From Paracoccus aerodenitrificans (GTDB lineage: Bacteria > Pseudomonadota > Alphaproteobacteria > Rhodobacterales > Rhodobacteraceae): 64,000 bases of DNA. The notes beneath the pieces are model-generated. The model saw only the letters and a list, made by a program, of their open reading frames with translations. It was not told the DNA's origin and made no database searches. How positions within the stretch are numbered: position 1 is the first letter of the stretch; each line of letters begins with the position of its first letter. The stretch covers positions 1,984,001-2,048,000 of the forward strand of contig NZ_CP115784.1 in assembly GCF_027913215.1 (NCBI RefSeq), in the 5' to 3' direction. Shown piece after piece: positions 19,025 to 27,757 of the stretch. The translations under genes were made by a program, and so were the position numbers.

Positions 19025-20970
19025 TGCGGAAATCGCCCAAGGATACGATCGACAGTGCGCGGATCATCTCGCGTCGCGGGGTCATGCTGGGTGGCATTCA
19101 GGCCGCCGTGATCGGAACGCTGGTCTGGCGGCTGCGCTCGATGCAGTTGGAACATGCGGATGAATACCGGCTGCTGTCCGATGGGAACTCGATCAAGATC
19201 CGTCTGATTCCGCCCGCGCGGGGTCTGATCCATGACCGCAATGGCCGAGTCATCGCCGGAAATGAACAGAATTACCGCGCCACGATCACGCGCGAGCTTG
19301 CCGGAGATGTCGATCAGGTCGTCGCAAAGCTGCGCAATCTTGTCCCCATGACCGATGAGGAAGCCGCGCAACTGATCGAAAACATCTCGAAGCGCAGCGC
19401 CATTACGCCGGTCAGCATCGGCGATCATCTGAGCTGGGAAGAGTTCAGTTCGATTGCCGTGAATGCCCCTGCCCTGCCCGGCGTACAGCCTGAATCGATT
19501 CTGTCCCGGGTTTATCCTCAGGACGGGGATTTCTCTCATGTTCTGGGCTATGTGGGCCGCGTGTCGGATTACGATCTTTCGAAGATGGAGGATCCCGACC
19601 CGGTGTTGATGCTGCCCGAATTCCAGTTCGGCAAGGTCGGTGTCGAAAACAAGCTTGAGCCGCTTCTGCGCGGAAAGGCCGGCACCCGCCGGGTCGAGGT
19701 GAACGCCGCAGGGCGCGAGATGCGGGAATTGTCGCGGCAGGAAGGTCAGCAGGGCGCGACGGTGCAGATGACTCTGGATGCGGGGCTGCAGAACTATGCC
19801 GTGCAGCGGCTTGGCACCGAGTCCGCCGCGGCCGTCGTGATCGATGTCACGAATGGCGACATCATGGCCATCGCCTCGGCTCCGGTCTTCGATCCGAATC
19901 TGTTCGTGCGCGGCATTTCCTCGGCGGATTACAAGGCGCTGATGGAGCATGATCACCGCCCGCTTGCCGACAAGACCGTGCAGGGCGTCTATCCTCCGGG
20001 ATCGACCTTCAAGATGGCGACGCTGCTTGCCGGGCTGGAATCGGGGATCATCAATGGCGGGACCAGCTATTTCTGCAACGGAGGTCTGGAGGTTGCCGGG
20101 CGCCGTTTCCATTGCTGGAGCCGGGGCGGTCACGGTTATGTGAACCCGATCGAGAGCCTGCAGAAATCCTGCGACGTATTCTATTACGAGACCGCGCGGG
20201 CTGTCGGGATCGACCGCATCGCCGAGATGGCGCACAAGCTTGGGATGGGGGTCGAACATGATCTGCCCATGTCAGCGGTCGCGACAGGTATCGCGCCCGA
20301 CAAGGCGTGGAAGCAGGAACGCTATGGCCAGCCCTGGGTGATCGGCGATTCGCTGAATGCCTCGATCGGTCAGGGTTTTGTGCTGGCCTCTCCGTTGCAG
20401 CTTGCGGTGATGACGGCGCGGGTGGCCACGGGGGTTGAGGTCAAGCCCCGGCTGGTCCGCGCCATTGACGGTGAAATGCAGCCCGTCACCGAATTCGCCG
20501 ATCTTGGCATTGCCGCCAGAAATCTGAGAACGGCGCGTCAGGGGATGGATGCGGTGATGAATTCCTCGGTCGGTACGGCGCGATCCTCTCGTATCGTGGC
20601 AGAGGAATGGCGCATGGCCGGAAAGACCGGCACCAGCCAGGTCCGCAATATCACCGCGGCAGAGCGTGCCCGCGGCGTGATCCGCAACGATCAGCTTCCT
20701 TGGAACCGGCGCGACCATGCCCTTTTCGTCTGTTTCGCCCCCTATGATGCGCCGAAATATGCCGTATCGGTTGTGGTCGAACATGGCGGCGGCGGCTCGG
20801 CGGTCGCGGCGCCCATTGCGCGGGATATCCTGCTTTATGCGCTTGCGGGCGGCGTGCCTCCGCTGACCGCTTACCCTGACGGGCAGCGCGGTCAGGTCGA
20901 AGAGATGCATCGCAATATGCGGCTTATCCCTCCAATGGCCGGGACCAGCGGTGGAAGGACCCGGGCCTGA
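19024..20970 (+). CDS. mrdA: Penicillin-binding protein 2
   Basis: 648 residues, class B PBP of the elongasome; it crosslinks lateral-wall peptidoglycan. One N-terminal membrane helix (about 20-38, after basic SRRGVMLGG), a dimerisation domain including IPPARGLIHDRNGRVIAGN, then the transpeptidase domain: active Ser in PPGSTFKMAT, SCD in QKSCDVFYYETA, and KTG in GKTGTSQ. The catalytic motifs are complete. It overlaps mreD at one base and rodA at one base. Confidence 0.97.
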   Translation: MRKSPKDTIDSARIISRRGVMLGGIQAAVIGTLVWRLRSMQLEHADEYRLLSDGNSIKIRLIPPARGLIHDRNGRVIAGNEQNYRATITRELAGDVDQVVAKLRNLVPMTDEEAAQLIENISKRSAITPVSIGDHLSWEEFSSIAVNAPALPGVQPESILSRVYPQDGDFSHVLGYVGRVSDYDLSKMEDPDPVLMLPEFQFGKVGVENKLEPLLRGKAGTRRVEVNAAGREMRELSRQEGQQGATVQMTLDAGLQNYAVQRLGTESAAAVVIDVTNGDIMAIASAPVFDPNLFVRGISSADYKALMEHDHRPLADKTVQGVYPPGSTFKMATLLAGLESGIINGGTSYFCNGGLEVAGRRFHCWSRGGHGYVNPIESLQKSCDVFYYETARAVGIDRIAEMAHKLGMGVEHDLPMSAVATGIAPDKAWKQERYGQPWVIGDSLNASIGQGFVLASPLQLAVMTARVATGVEVKPRLVRAIDGEMQPVTEFADLGIAARNLRTARQGMDAVMNSSVGTARSSRIVAEEWRMAGKTGTSQVRNITAAERARGVIRNDQLPWNRRDHALFVCFAPYDAPKYAVSVVVEHGGGGSAVAAPIARDILLYALAGGVPPLTAYPDGQRGQVEEMHRNMRLIPPMAGTSGGRTRA

Positions 20971-22109
20971 TGAGCTATCTCAACTATCATGTGGCGGAAA
21001 CGCCGCGTGGCTTCCGCAAATTCCTTGCGCTGAACTGGCCGCTTATCTTCCTGATCGGCGCGGTGGCCTGTGTCGGGTTCCTGATGCTGTATTCCGTTGC
21101 GGGCGGCGATCTGGACACATGGGCGCGCCCTCAGATGGAGCGTTTTGCCGTGGGAATGGTCGCGATGATCGCTCTGGGCTTCGTGCCGATCTGGTTCTGG
21201 CGCGGCATTTCTGTCTTCGCCTATCTGATCTGCATCGCCCTGCTGATCGCGGTCGATCTGTTCGGCCTTGTCGGCATGGGGGCGCAACGCTGGATCGATC
21301 TTGGCCCGGTCCGATTGCAACCTTCCGAGCTGATGAAAATCGCACTCGTGCTGGTTCTTGCCGCCTATTACGACTGGCTGAGCCTCGACGAAGTGTCGCG
21401 TCCGCTATGGGTCCTGATCCCGGTGGTGGTAATTCTGATCCCGACAGCACTGGTGCTTCAGCAGCCTGACCTTGGCACCTCGATCCTGCTTCTGGCAGGC
21501 GGCGGCATCGTGATGTTCGCCGCAGGGGTCAGCCTGTGGTATTTCGGCGCGGTCATCGCCGCCGGGGCGGGGCTTGTCTGGACGGTTCTGGCAAGCCGGG
21601 GGACAAGCTGGCAATTGCTGCTCGATTACCAGTTCCGCCGCATCGACACGTTTCTGGACCCCTCATCCGACCCGCTTGGCGCGGGGTATAACATCACTCA
21701 GGCACAGATCGCGCTTGGCTCCGGGGGTTGGTCCGGGCGCGGCTTCATGGAGGGCACCCAGTCGCGGCTGAACTTCCTGCCCGAAAAGCACACGGATTTC
21801 ATCTTCACCACTCTGGCAGAGGAATTCGGCTTTATCGGCGCGGGCTCGCTGCTGCTGCTTTATGCACTGATTATCGGCTTCTGTCTGTATTCGGCCCTGA
21901 CCAATCGCGACCGTTTCGCTAGCCTGCTGACGATCGGGATCGCCGGGACGTTCTTTCTGTTCTTCTCGATCAATATGGGCATGGTGATGGGGCTGCTGCC
22001 GGTTGTCGGGGTTCCGCTGCCTCTGGTCAGCTATGGCGGCACGGCGATGATGATCCTGCTGATGGCATTCGGCATGGTGCAATCGGCGCATGTCCACCGC
22101 CCGCGATAG
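20970..22109 (+). CDS. rodA: Peptidoglycan glycosyltransferase RodA
   Basis: 379 residues, SEDS-family polymerase with about ten membrane helices that works with PBP2. Seen: GAQRWIDLGPVRLQPSELMKIALVL, a family hallmark, QPDLGTSILLLAGG, GAGYNITQAQIALGSGGWSGRGF, LNFLPEKHTDFIFTTLAEEFGF and VGVPLPLVSYGGTAMM. The catalytic Asp of the SEDS core lies in the EKHTDF loop region. Last gene of the mre operon; the following dehydrogenase gene begins 59 bases later. Confidence 0.97.
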   Translation: MSYLNYHVAETPRGFRKFLALNWPLIFLIGAVACVGFLMLYSVAGGDLDTWARPQMERFAVGMVAMIALGFVPIWFWRGISVFAYLICIALLIAVDLFGLVGMGAQRWIDLGPVRLQPSELMKIALVLVLAAYYDWLSLDEVSRPLWVLIPVVVILIPTALVLQQPDLGTSILLLAGGGIVMFAAGVSLWYFGAVIAAGAGLVWTVLASRGTSWQLLLDYQFRRIDTFLDPSSDPLGAGYNITQAQIALGSGGWSGRGFMEGTQSRLNFLPEKHTDFIFTTLAEEFGFIGAGSLLLLYALIIGFCLYSALTNRDRFASLLTIGIAGTFFLFFSINMGMVMGLLPVVGVPLPLVSYGGTAMMILLMAFGMVQSAHVHRPR

Positions 22110-22168
22110 GACAGAAGGCGCTTTCCGGTTCATCCGGCCCTGTGCCGCGATCTGCAAAGGAAGACGAA

Positions 22169-23071
22169 TTGCGCGTATTATTCGCCGCTGACGGATGGAA
22201 CGAGTGGGCTCCGGCGCTGCGCCGCGCCATGCCGGAAATAGAGCTTCTACGGGAGGCCCCTGCGGACAGCGTGGCGGCGATCATCTATGCTCCCGGAGGC
22301 AATGGCTGCGATTTTTCCGCATATCCCTCTGCACGGCTGGTGCAGAGCCTTTGGGCGGGTGTTGAAAAGATTGCACCTGATCTGGCGCTGACCCAGCCTC
22401 TGGCCCGGATGGTCGATCCGGGGCTTCAGCGCGGCATGGTGGAATACTGCACCGGCTGGACACTGAGGCTGCATCTCGGGATGGATCGCTATTCGCAGGA
22501 TGGCATCTGGCGAAACGATCTGGTCCCGCCTCTGGCACAAGACCGCCGGGTTACGGTGCTTGGTGCAGGTGCGCTTGGCGGTGCGGTGGCGGAGGCGCTG
22601 TCGCGTCTGGGTTTCGAGGTGGCAGGCTGGTCGGCCTCGGGGCGGAGCATTGACGGGGTTTTGTCCCTCTCTGGCGGTCAGTTGGATCAGGCGCTTGCCC
22701 GTGCGGATATTCTGATAACCCTGCTGCCCGACACGCCGGAGACGCAGAATATTCTGAACCATCGCAATTTGGCGATGTTGCCCTCCGGGTCCGTCCTCAT
22801 CAATCCGGGACGCGGCGTGCTGATCGACGATGAGGCCCTGCTGTCGGCCCTTGACGATAACCGGATCAGCCATGCCGTGCTGGACGTCTTCCGCACCGAG
22901 CCTTTGCCGCCGGATCACCCCTATTGGTCGCATCCGAAAGTCACCGTGACACCGCATATCGCAGCAGCGACACGGGCAGAGACTGCCGCGCCGGTTGTCG
23001 CGGAAAACCTGCGGCGCGTGATGCGGGGGGAGCCGCCCCTGCATCTGGTCGACCGCAACAAGGGTTATTAA
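22169..23071 (+). CDS. D-2-hydroxyacid dehydrogenase (GhrA-like glyoxylate/hydroxypyruvate reductase)
   Basis: About 300 residues, cytosolic. Reduces glyoxylate or hydroxypyruvate with NADPH in GhrA relatives. Seen: dinucleotide loop VLGAGALGGAVAEAL, catalytic Arg in NPGRGVLIDDEALL, Glu in DVFRTEPLPPDHPYW, His in TPHIAAAT. The Rossmann pair ARADILITLLPDTPETQNILN is typical. I prefer the TTG at 22169, which has AGGAAG five bases upstream, over the GTG at 22142, which has no ribosome binding site. The substrate is inferred from the subfamily. Confidence 0.85.
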   Translation: MRVLFAADGWNEWAPALRRAMPEIELLREAPADSVAAIIYAPGGNGCDFSAYPSARLVQSLWAGVEKIAPDLALTQPLARMVDPGLQRGMVEYCTGWTLRLHLGMDRYSQDGIWRNDLVPPLAQDRRVTVLGAGALGGAVAEALSRLGFEVAGWSASGRSIDGVLSLSGGQLDQALARADILITLLPDTPETQNILNHRNLAMLPSGSVLINPGRGVLIDDEALLSALDDNRISHAVLDVFRTEPLPPDHPYWSHPKVTVTPHIAAATRAETAAPVVAENLRRVMRGEPPLHLVDRNKGY

Positions 23072-23082
23072 GGTTTTCCGCC

Positions 23083-23841
23083 TCAGAAGCGGAGGATTGG
23101 CGGTTTGTCCGGATCGCTGCCGGGCGCTCGCGGTGCCGATGGTTCTTCCGCGGCATGTTCCACCCGCAGGATAAGGGCCGTTTCGGGAAGCGGCAGGTCG
23201 AAAGCGACATCGCAGGCAGATGGCAGAGGCGGAAGAAACGCAATCAGCTCTGCCACGGCTTTAGCGATCCGGGAACGGTGATCCGGTCCTGCACCGTCTA
23301 TCACCACCAGATGCCCCTCTGCACCGTCCTGCCATTCGGCCGAGACCAGAGCCGCCGACTCTACCAGACCCACCATATCGGCCAGTCTTGAAGCCAGAGG
23401 CTCGGCCAGAGCCGCCACCATCGCGGGCGATGGGGCCGACAGCCGCGCCGGGCCGGATTGCTCCTCATCAAGGCTGGTCGATAATATTTCGGCCAGCCAC
23501 CGAAGCGTCGCGGGTTCCAGCAGCATTTCGGATGGAGCGCCGGGATTCACCATCAGGGTCAGGTTTTCTTCCGCCAGCATTGCCGCAAGCACCCGCCCCG
23601 GCATCGCCGCATAGGCAATAGCAGCGCCAAAGAACCCTGCCAGCCGGTCCTCGGCATCAGAAGCAATCGCCATCTGCCCTTCGGCAAGATCGAACAAGCG
23701 CAGGGTGATGCGATCCTCGACAGGCTCTGCTTCCAGCGCCACGAAAATCTCGGTATCGGCCAGCCGGTTCAGCACCCGTGCGCGTGCGGCATCGCTGAGC
23801 TCATGAAACGGCGCTTCGCAAAGCGCATCAAGCGGAGTCAT
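23083..23841 (-). CDS. SseB family protein
   Basis: 252 residues, cytosolic, Ala- and Leu-rich and acidic. It resembles the SseB N-terminal domain family found across Rhodobacterales: ALEAEPVEDRITLRLFDLAEGQMAIASDAEDRLAGFF matches the usual SseB core. Function is unknown; the E. coli namesake relates to serine sensitivity. The C-terminal third has SPSPAMVAALAEPLASRLADM and a proline-rich end. It overlaps the stop region of the upstream uracil-DNA-glycosylase gene by 14 bases, so the two form an operon. Confidence 0.7.
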   Translation of the reverse strand: MTPLDALCEAPFHELSDAARARVLNRLADTEIFVALEAEPVEDRITLRLFDLAEGQMAIASDAEDRLAGFFGAAIAYAAMPGRVLAAMLAEENLTLMVNPGAPSEMLLEPATLRWLAEILSTSLDEEQSGPARLSAPSPAMVAALAEPLASRLADMVGLVESAALVSAEWQDGAEGHLVVIDGAGPDHRSRIAKAVAELIAFLPPLPSACDVAFDLPLPETALILRVEHAAEEPSAPRAPGSDPDKPPILRF

Positions 23842-24427
23842 TCAGCACCTCTCTGACACGGTGGCGCAACACCGGAAGCAGTTCCTCTTCGAACCACGGA
23901 TTGCGCCTGAGCCACCCGGTATTGCGCCATGAGGGATGAGGCAAGGGAAACAGGCCGGGCGCATGGCTGCGCCACCCCGCGACCGTGGCCGTGACGCCAC
24001 CGCGCGTATCCAGATGCCAGCGTTGCGCATGGGCACCGACAAGCAGCGTAAGGCGCGGTTGCAACTGCGCCATGACCCGCTTCCGCCATGTCGCCGCGCA
24101 GACTGGTGGCGGCGGCAGGTCCGAACCCTTCGCGTCATAGCCCGGAAAACAGAAAGCCATCGGCACAATTGCGATATGACGGCGATCATAGAATTCCGCG
24201 CGATCCACCCCCATCCATTCCCGCAGACGGTCGCCCGAGCGGTCATCGAACGGCCTGCCGCTGGCATGAACACGCGCACCCGGAGCCTGCCCGGCGATCA
24301 GTACAGACGCACCCCGCGTAAACCACACCACCGGACGCGGAGCATGCGCCGTAGCGGTGGCCGCAAAGCGACCGGCGCAAATCCGGCAAGCGCTGATATC
24401 CTCGATCAGTCTGTCTGACGTGTTCAT
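23828..24427 (-). CDS. Uracil-DNA glycosylase family protein
   Basis: 199 residues of the UDG superfamily. Seen: a Cys pair near the N-terminus (CRICAGRF), motif 1 LIAGQAPGARVHASGRPFDD, a Pro-rich loop GSDLPPPPVC, and the motif-3 loop LPHPSWRNTGW, where the usual HPS is preserved. Not enough cysteines are placed for a clear family-4 4Fe-4S cluster, so the subclass is open. It probably removes uracil or another damaged base. It is the first gene of a two-gene operon with the SseB-like gene. Confidence 0.8.
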   Translation of the reverse strand: MNTSDRLIEDISACRICAGRFAATATAHAPRPVVWFTRGASVLIAGQAPGARVHASGRPFDDRSGDRLREWMGVDRAEFYDRRHIAIVPMAFCFPGYDAKGSDLPPPPVCAATWRKRVMAQLQPRLTLLVGAHAQRWHLDTRGGVTATVAGWRSHAPGLFPLPHPSWRNTGWLRRNPWFEEELLPVLRHRVREVLNDSA

Positions 24428-24610
24428 AACGTGAAGTTAATCATCGCGACGCAATGGAAAAGACACGCCGGAGAAATCTGTAAAACCCTCACTTTACGGT
24501 CAGTGGACTTCACCCGGGTTCCTTTCTATCTTGCCACCGCCCGGTAAGGTCTTCTCGCCGGGGGTTGAAATTGCGCCGGTCTGCCAATCGCCGACCGATG
24601 GACATGGTTG

Positions 24611-25264
24611 ATGCTGGAATTCGATAACGTCTCGAAGTCATTCTGGACCGGAACGCAACGCAAGGTCATTCTGGACCGGGCCTCGTTTCGCGTCGAGTTG
24701 GGGCGTTCGCTTGGCATTCTCGCCCCGAACGGGACAGGCAAGACGACAATCATCAATATGATGTGCGGGCTTGAGCAGCCCGATGAGGGTACGATTCGCC
24801 GCAATTGCCGGATTTCCTTTCCGCTGGGTTTCATGGGAGGGGTGGTCAGCAAGCATTCCGCCAATGAAAACTCCCGCTTCATTGCACGGATTTACGGGCT
24901 GGATCCGGATTATGTTTCCGCTTTCACCCGCTGGCTGACCGATATTGACGAATATTTCGATATGCCGGTCGGCACTTATTCTTCAGGTATGCGGCAGCGT
25001 TTCGTCTTTTCCCTGCTGCTGTCGCTGGAGTTCGATATCTATCTGATCGATGAAGGTATGCCGACTGCCACGGATGTAAATTTCAATCGCAAGGCGGGAC
25101 AGGTTCTGAACGAACGGCTCAAAAGTTCTACCGTTGTCATCGTCTCTCATCAGGCCCAAATTCTGGAACAATTCTGCCGTGAGGCCGCCGTGCTGCGGGA
25201 CGGAAAACTCTTCATGTTCGAAACGCTGGACGAGGCAAGACAATATTATGACTACACCGCCTAG
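24611..25264 (+). CDS. kpsT: Polysaccharide export ABC transporter ATPase (KpsT/BexA type)
   Basis: 217 residues, the usual length of KpsT/BexA. It powers export of capsular polysaccharide across the inner membrane. Seen: Walker A GILAPNGTGKTT, signature TYSSGMRQRFVFSLLL, Walker B YLIDEG, and H-loop VIVSHQ. ISFPLGFMGGVVSKHSANENSRF is a family signature for the polysaccharide exporters. TTG at 24608 and ATG at 24611 are both possible starts. The partner permease KpsM is not next to it. The kpsE-like gene overlaps its 3' end by 17 bases. Confidence 0.88.
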   Translation: MLEFDNVSKSFWTGTQRKVILDRASFRVELGRSLGILAPNGTGKTTIINMMCGLEQPDEGTIRRNCRISFPLGFMGGVVSKHSANENSRFIARIYGLDPDYVSAFTRWLTDIDEYFDMPVGTYSSGMRQRFVFSLLLSLEFDIYLIDEGMPTATDVNFNRKAGQVLNERLKSSTVVIVSHQAQILEQFCREAAVLRDGKLFMFETLDEARQYYDYTA

Positions 25265-26924
25265 GGTGCGCACCTTCCGCCGCCAGCGCAAGGAATCGAT
25301 TCTTGACGTTCAGCAGGACGCAGGCCGCCGCGCCGCGGCGGATCTGGACGCCGCGACAGCCAGCAGCGCAGCGGCGATGTCAGATTCTCAGGAGGAACCA
25401 TCTCTTAAAGCACGCATAGAAGCCGTCAAATCGGAAGAGCTTACGGGCCGTCAATTGCGCCTTGCCCGCCGGATCGCGGCGATGCACGGGATCGATGTTG
25501 ATTCTGATGAAGAGGCGGTTGTCATGCTGCGTGACCGCGGTGTGGATCCGTTCCATCGTTCGTCGCTGGCAAATGTGCTTGCAAGTGCTGGAGTCAGCGG
25601 TGCGGACGATCAAGCCAAGGCTGAGCAGGGACAGAAAAGATCCCGCGCTACCGGAAGCCAGCTTGCGTTACGCCGCGAACCGCCCGTCCCGGCAGGCGGC
25701 CAGGCTTTGGGACAGATTACCCCGGTCAAAGTACCTGCGGACCGCGCGAATCTGCCATCACGCGAAGAAATGACCGAAGAACGTCGCGCGGCGGAAATTA
25801 TTCGTATCCAGCGTGACATTGCACGCCGCCGCCGCATCCGGCAATTCTGGCTTGCCGTCCGGCTGCTGCTGATGGTCGGCATTCCCACGATCATCGCCGG
25901 CTGGTATTATTTCCGCGTCGCAACCCCGCTTTACGAAAGCCGGTCCCAATTCCTGATCCAGCAAGCCGATTCCGGGGCGGAGACAGGAGGCGGCTCAATG
26001 CTGAGCGGGGTCATGACGAATCCGGATTCTGTCAGCGTACAGAGCTATCTCGTTTCAAAAAACGCGATGCTGCGACTGGACGAAGAAAACGGCTTCCGGG
26101 AAGCCTTTCAGGACCCGGCGCTTGATCCATTGCTCCGACTGCCGCCCGATGCCAGCGACGACGACGCCTTTAAGCTCTATAAGGATATGGTGAGCGTCAG
26201 CTATGATCCGACCGAGGGCGTACTAGACATGGACGTTGTCGCGCCGGATCCAGAGCTGAGCCGGGACTTTTCGCTGTCGCTCATCAGCTATGCCGAAGGT
26301 ATGGTTGACGACATGACAACGCGTATCCGCGACGATCAGATGCAAGGAGCGCAGCAGAATTATGAATCCGCAGAACAGAGCGTTCGCGACGCTCAGGCAG
26401 CGGTTCAGGAGTTGCAGGAACAGATGGGGGTCCTGGACGCCGCCTCGGAAAGCAGTCTGGTCATGAGTAGGATTGGCCAGTTGCAGTCGACGTTGACCGA
26501 AAAACAACTAGAGCTGGCGCAACTTCGGTCCAACCCGAATCCAAATGCCAGCCGTGTGCAAGGGGTTCAGGGCGATATCGACCGCCTGCGAGATCTGATG
26601 GAGGAAACCCGCGCGGAGATGACCGAAAGCAGTGAATCGCGAAGCTCGCTTGCTCAGGTCAGCGGCAGGCTCAGGATCGCCGAGGCTGATCTTGAAATCC
26701 GTCAAGGCTTGCTTGCCACCGCGGCAGAACAATTGGAACTGGCACGTGTCGAGGCGAATAAGCAGGTGCGCTATCTGTCCCTGTCGATCGCGCCGCTTGC
26801 TGCTGAAGATGCGACATACCCCAAAGCCCTCTCGAATACGATCGTGGCTTTCCTTATATTCATGGGCATATATCTGATGCTGTCGCTGACAGCCTCGATC
26901 TTGCGCGAACAGGTCTCCACATGA
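25248..26924 (+). CDS. kpsE: Capsule polysaccharide export protein (KpsE/BexC-like) with N-terminal extension
   Basis: 558 residues, much longer than E. coli KpsE (382). A soluble N-terminal half (1-195) is followed by a membrane helix (about 200-222, LAVRLLLMVGIPTIIAGWYYF), a periplasmic part with strong coiled coils (about 350-500), and a second membrane helix near the C-terminus (IVAFLIFMGIYLMLSLTAS). The part from 200 on matches the polysaccharide co-polymerase/KpsE layout. The extension contains a helical block (60-115: LTGRQLRLARRIAAMHGIDV, RDRGVDPFHRSSLANVLA) that I do not recognise as a named domain. The start lies inside kpsT; the stop overlaps kdsA by ATGA. Confidence 0.85.
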   Translation: MTTPPRVRTFRRQRKESILDVQQDAGRRAAADLDAATASSAAAMSDSQEEPSLKARIEAVKSEELTGRQLRLARRIAAMHGIDVDSDEEAVVMLRDRGVDPFHRSSLANVLASAGVSGADDQAKAEQGQKRSRATGSQLALRREPPVPAGGQALGQITPVKVPADRANLPSREEMTEERRAAEIIRIQRDIARRRRIRQFWLAVRLLLMVGIPTIIAGWYYFRVATPLYESRSQFLIQQADSGAETGGGSMLSGVMTNPDSVSVQSYLVSKNAMLRLDEENGFREAFQDPALDPLLRLPPDASDDDAFKLYKDMVSVSYDPTEGVLDMDVVAPDPELSRDFSLSLISYAEGMVDDMTTRIRDDQMQGAQQNYESAEQSVRDAQAAVQELQEQMGVLDAASESSLVMSRIGQLQSTLTEKQLELAQLRSNPNPNASRVQGVQGDIDRLRDLMEETRAEMTESSESRSSLAQVSGRLRIAEADLEIRQGLLATAAEQLELARVEANKQVRYLSLSIAPLAAEDATYPKALSNTIVAFLIFMGIYLMLSLTASILREQVST

Positions 26925-27757
26925 AGCATGTCTCCATCGGAAATATAAGCTGCGGCAACGATCTGCCGCTGACGGTTATCGCCGGGCCATGCCAGCTTGA
27001 GACGCGCGACCATGCGTTCATGATCGCTGAAACCCTGATAAAAGCCTGCGCCGATGCCGGGGCTTCCTATGTTTTCAAGGCAAGTTACGACAAGGCGAAC
27101 CGAACTTCTCTGAAGGGGCAACGCGGCATCGGGATGGAAGACGGGCTGCGTATCCTTGAGGAGGTACGGCAGCGCTTCGGCTGCCCGGTGCTGACCGATG
27201 TGCATGATATCGAGCAGGCTCGCATGGCGGGCGACGTCGTGGATGTCATCCAGATCCCGGCCTTCCTCAGCCGACAGACAGACCTGCTTCTGGCGGCCGG
27301 CGAAACCGGCGCGGTGGTGAATATCAAGAAGGGTCAGTTTCTGGCGCCCTGGGATATGCCGAATGTCGTGGACAAGGTCGCATCGACAGGAAATGAGAAT
27401 ATCCTGCTGACCGAGCGTGGGGTCAGCTTCGGCTATAACACGCTTGTCGCGGATATGCGGTCGCTGCCGATCATGGCCCGCACCGGCTATCCGGTAATCA
27501 TGGACGCCACGCATTCCGTGCAGCAGCCCGGAGGTCAGGGCGGATCGACCGGCGGGCAGCGCGAATTTGCCCCTGTCATGGCCCGCGCCGCTGTCGCACT
27601 TGGCGTTGCAGGCGTCTTTATCGAAACGCATCAGGACCCGGACAACGCCCCCTCTGACGGGCCGAACATGGTCTATCTGGACCGGATGCCGACGCTGATC
27701 GCCAGCCTGATGCAGTTCGACAGGTTGGCAAAATCCGATCCCGTTATGACAGAATGA
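26921..27757 (+). CDS. kdsA: 3-deoxy-8-phosphooctulonate synthase (KDO 8-P synthase)
   Basis: 278 residues. Condenses arabinose-5-phosphate with PEP to make KDO-8-phosphate. Seen: VIAGPCQLETRDHAF, the family N-terminal signature, FKASYDKANRTSLKGQRGIG, IIQIPAFLSRQTDLL-like segment at DVIQIPAFLSRQTDLL, NIKKGQFLAPWDM, MDATHSVQQPGG and FIETHQDPDNAPSDGPNM. Its translation is coupled to the kpsE-like gene (ATGA). Poly-KDO serves as the linker of ABC-exported capsules in other bacteria, so the placement suggests KDO supply for the export system rather than only for lipid A. Confidence 0.96.
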   Translation: MKHVSIGNISCGNDLPLTVIAGPCQLETRDHAFMIAETLIKACADAGASYVFKASYDKANRTSLKGQRGIGMEDGLRILEEVRQRFGCPVLTDVHDIEQARMAGDVVDVIQIPAFLSRQTDLLLAAGETGAVVNIKKGQFLAPWDMPNVVDKVASTGNENILLTERGVSFGYNTLVADMRSLPIMARTGYPVIMDATHSVQQPGGQGGSTGGQREFAPVMARAAVALGVAGVFIETHQDPDNAPSDGPNMVYLDRMPTLIASLMQFDRLAKSDPVMTE

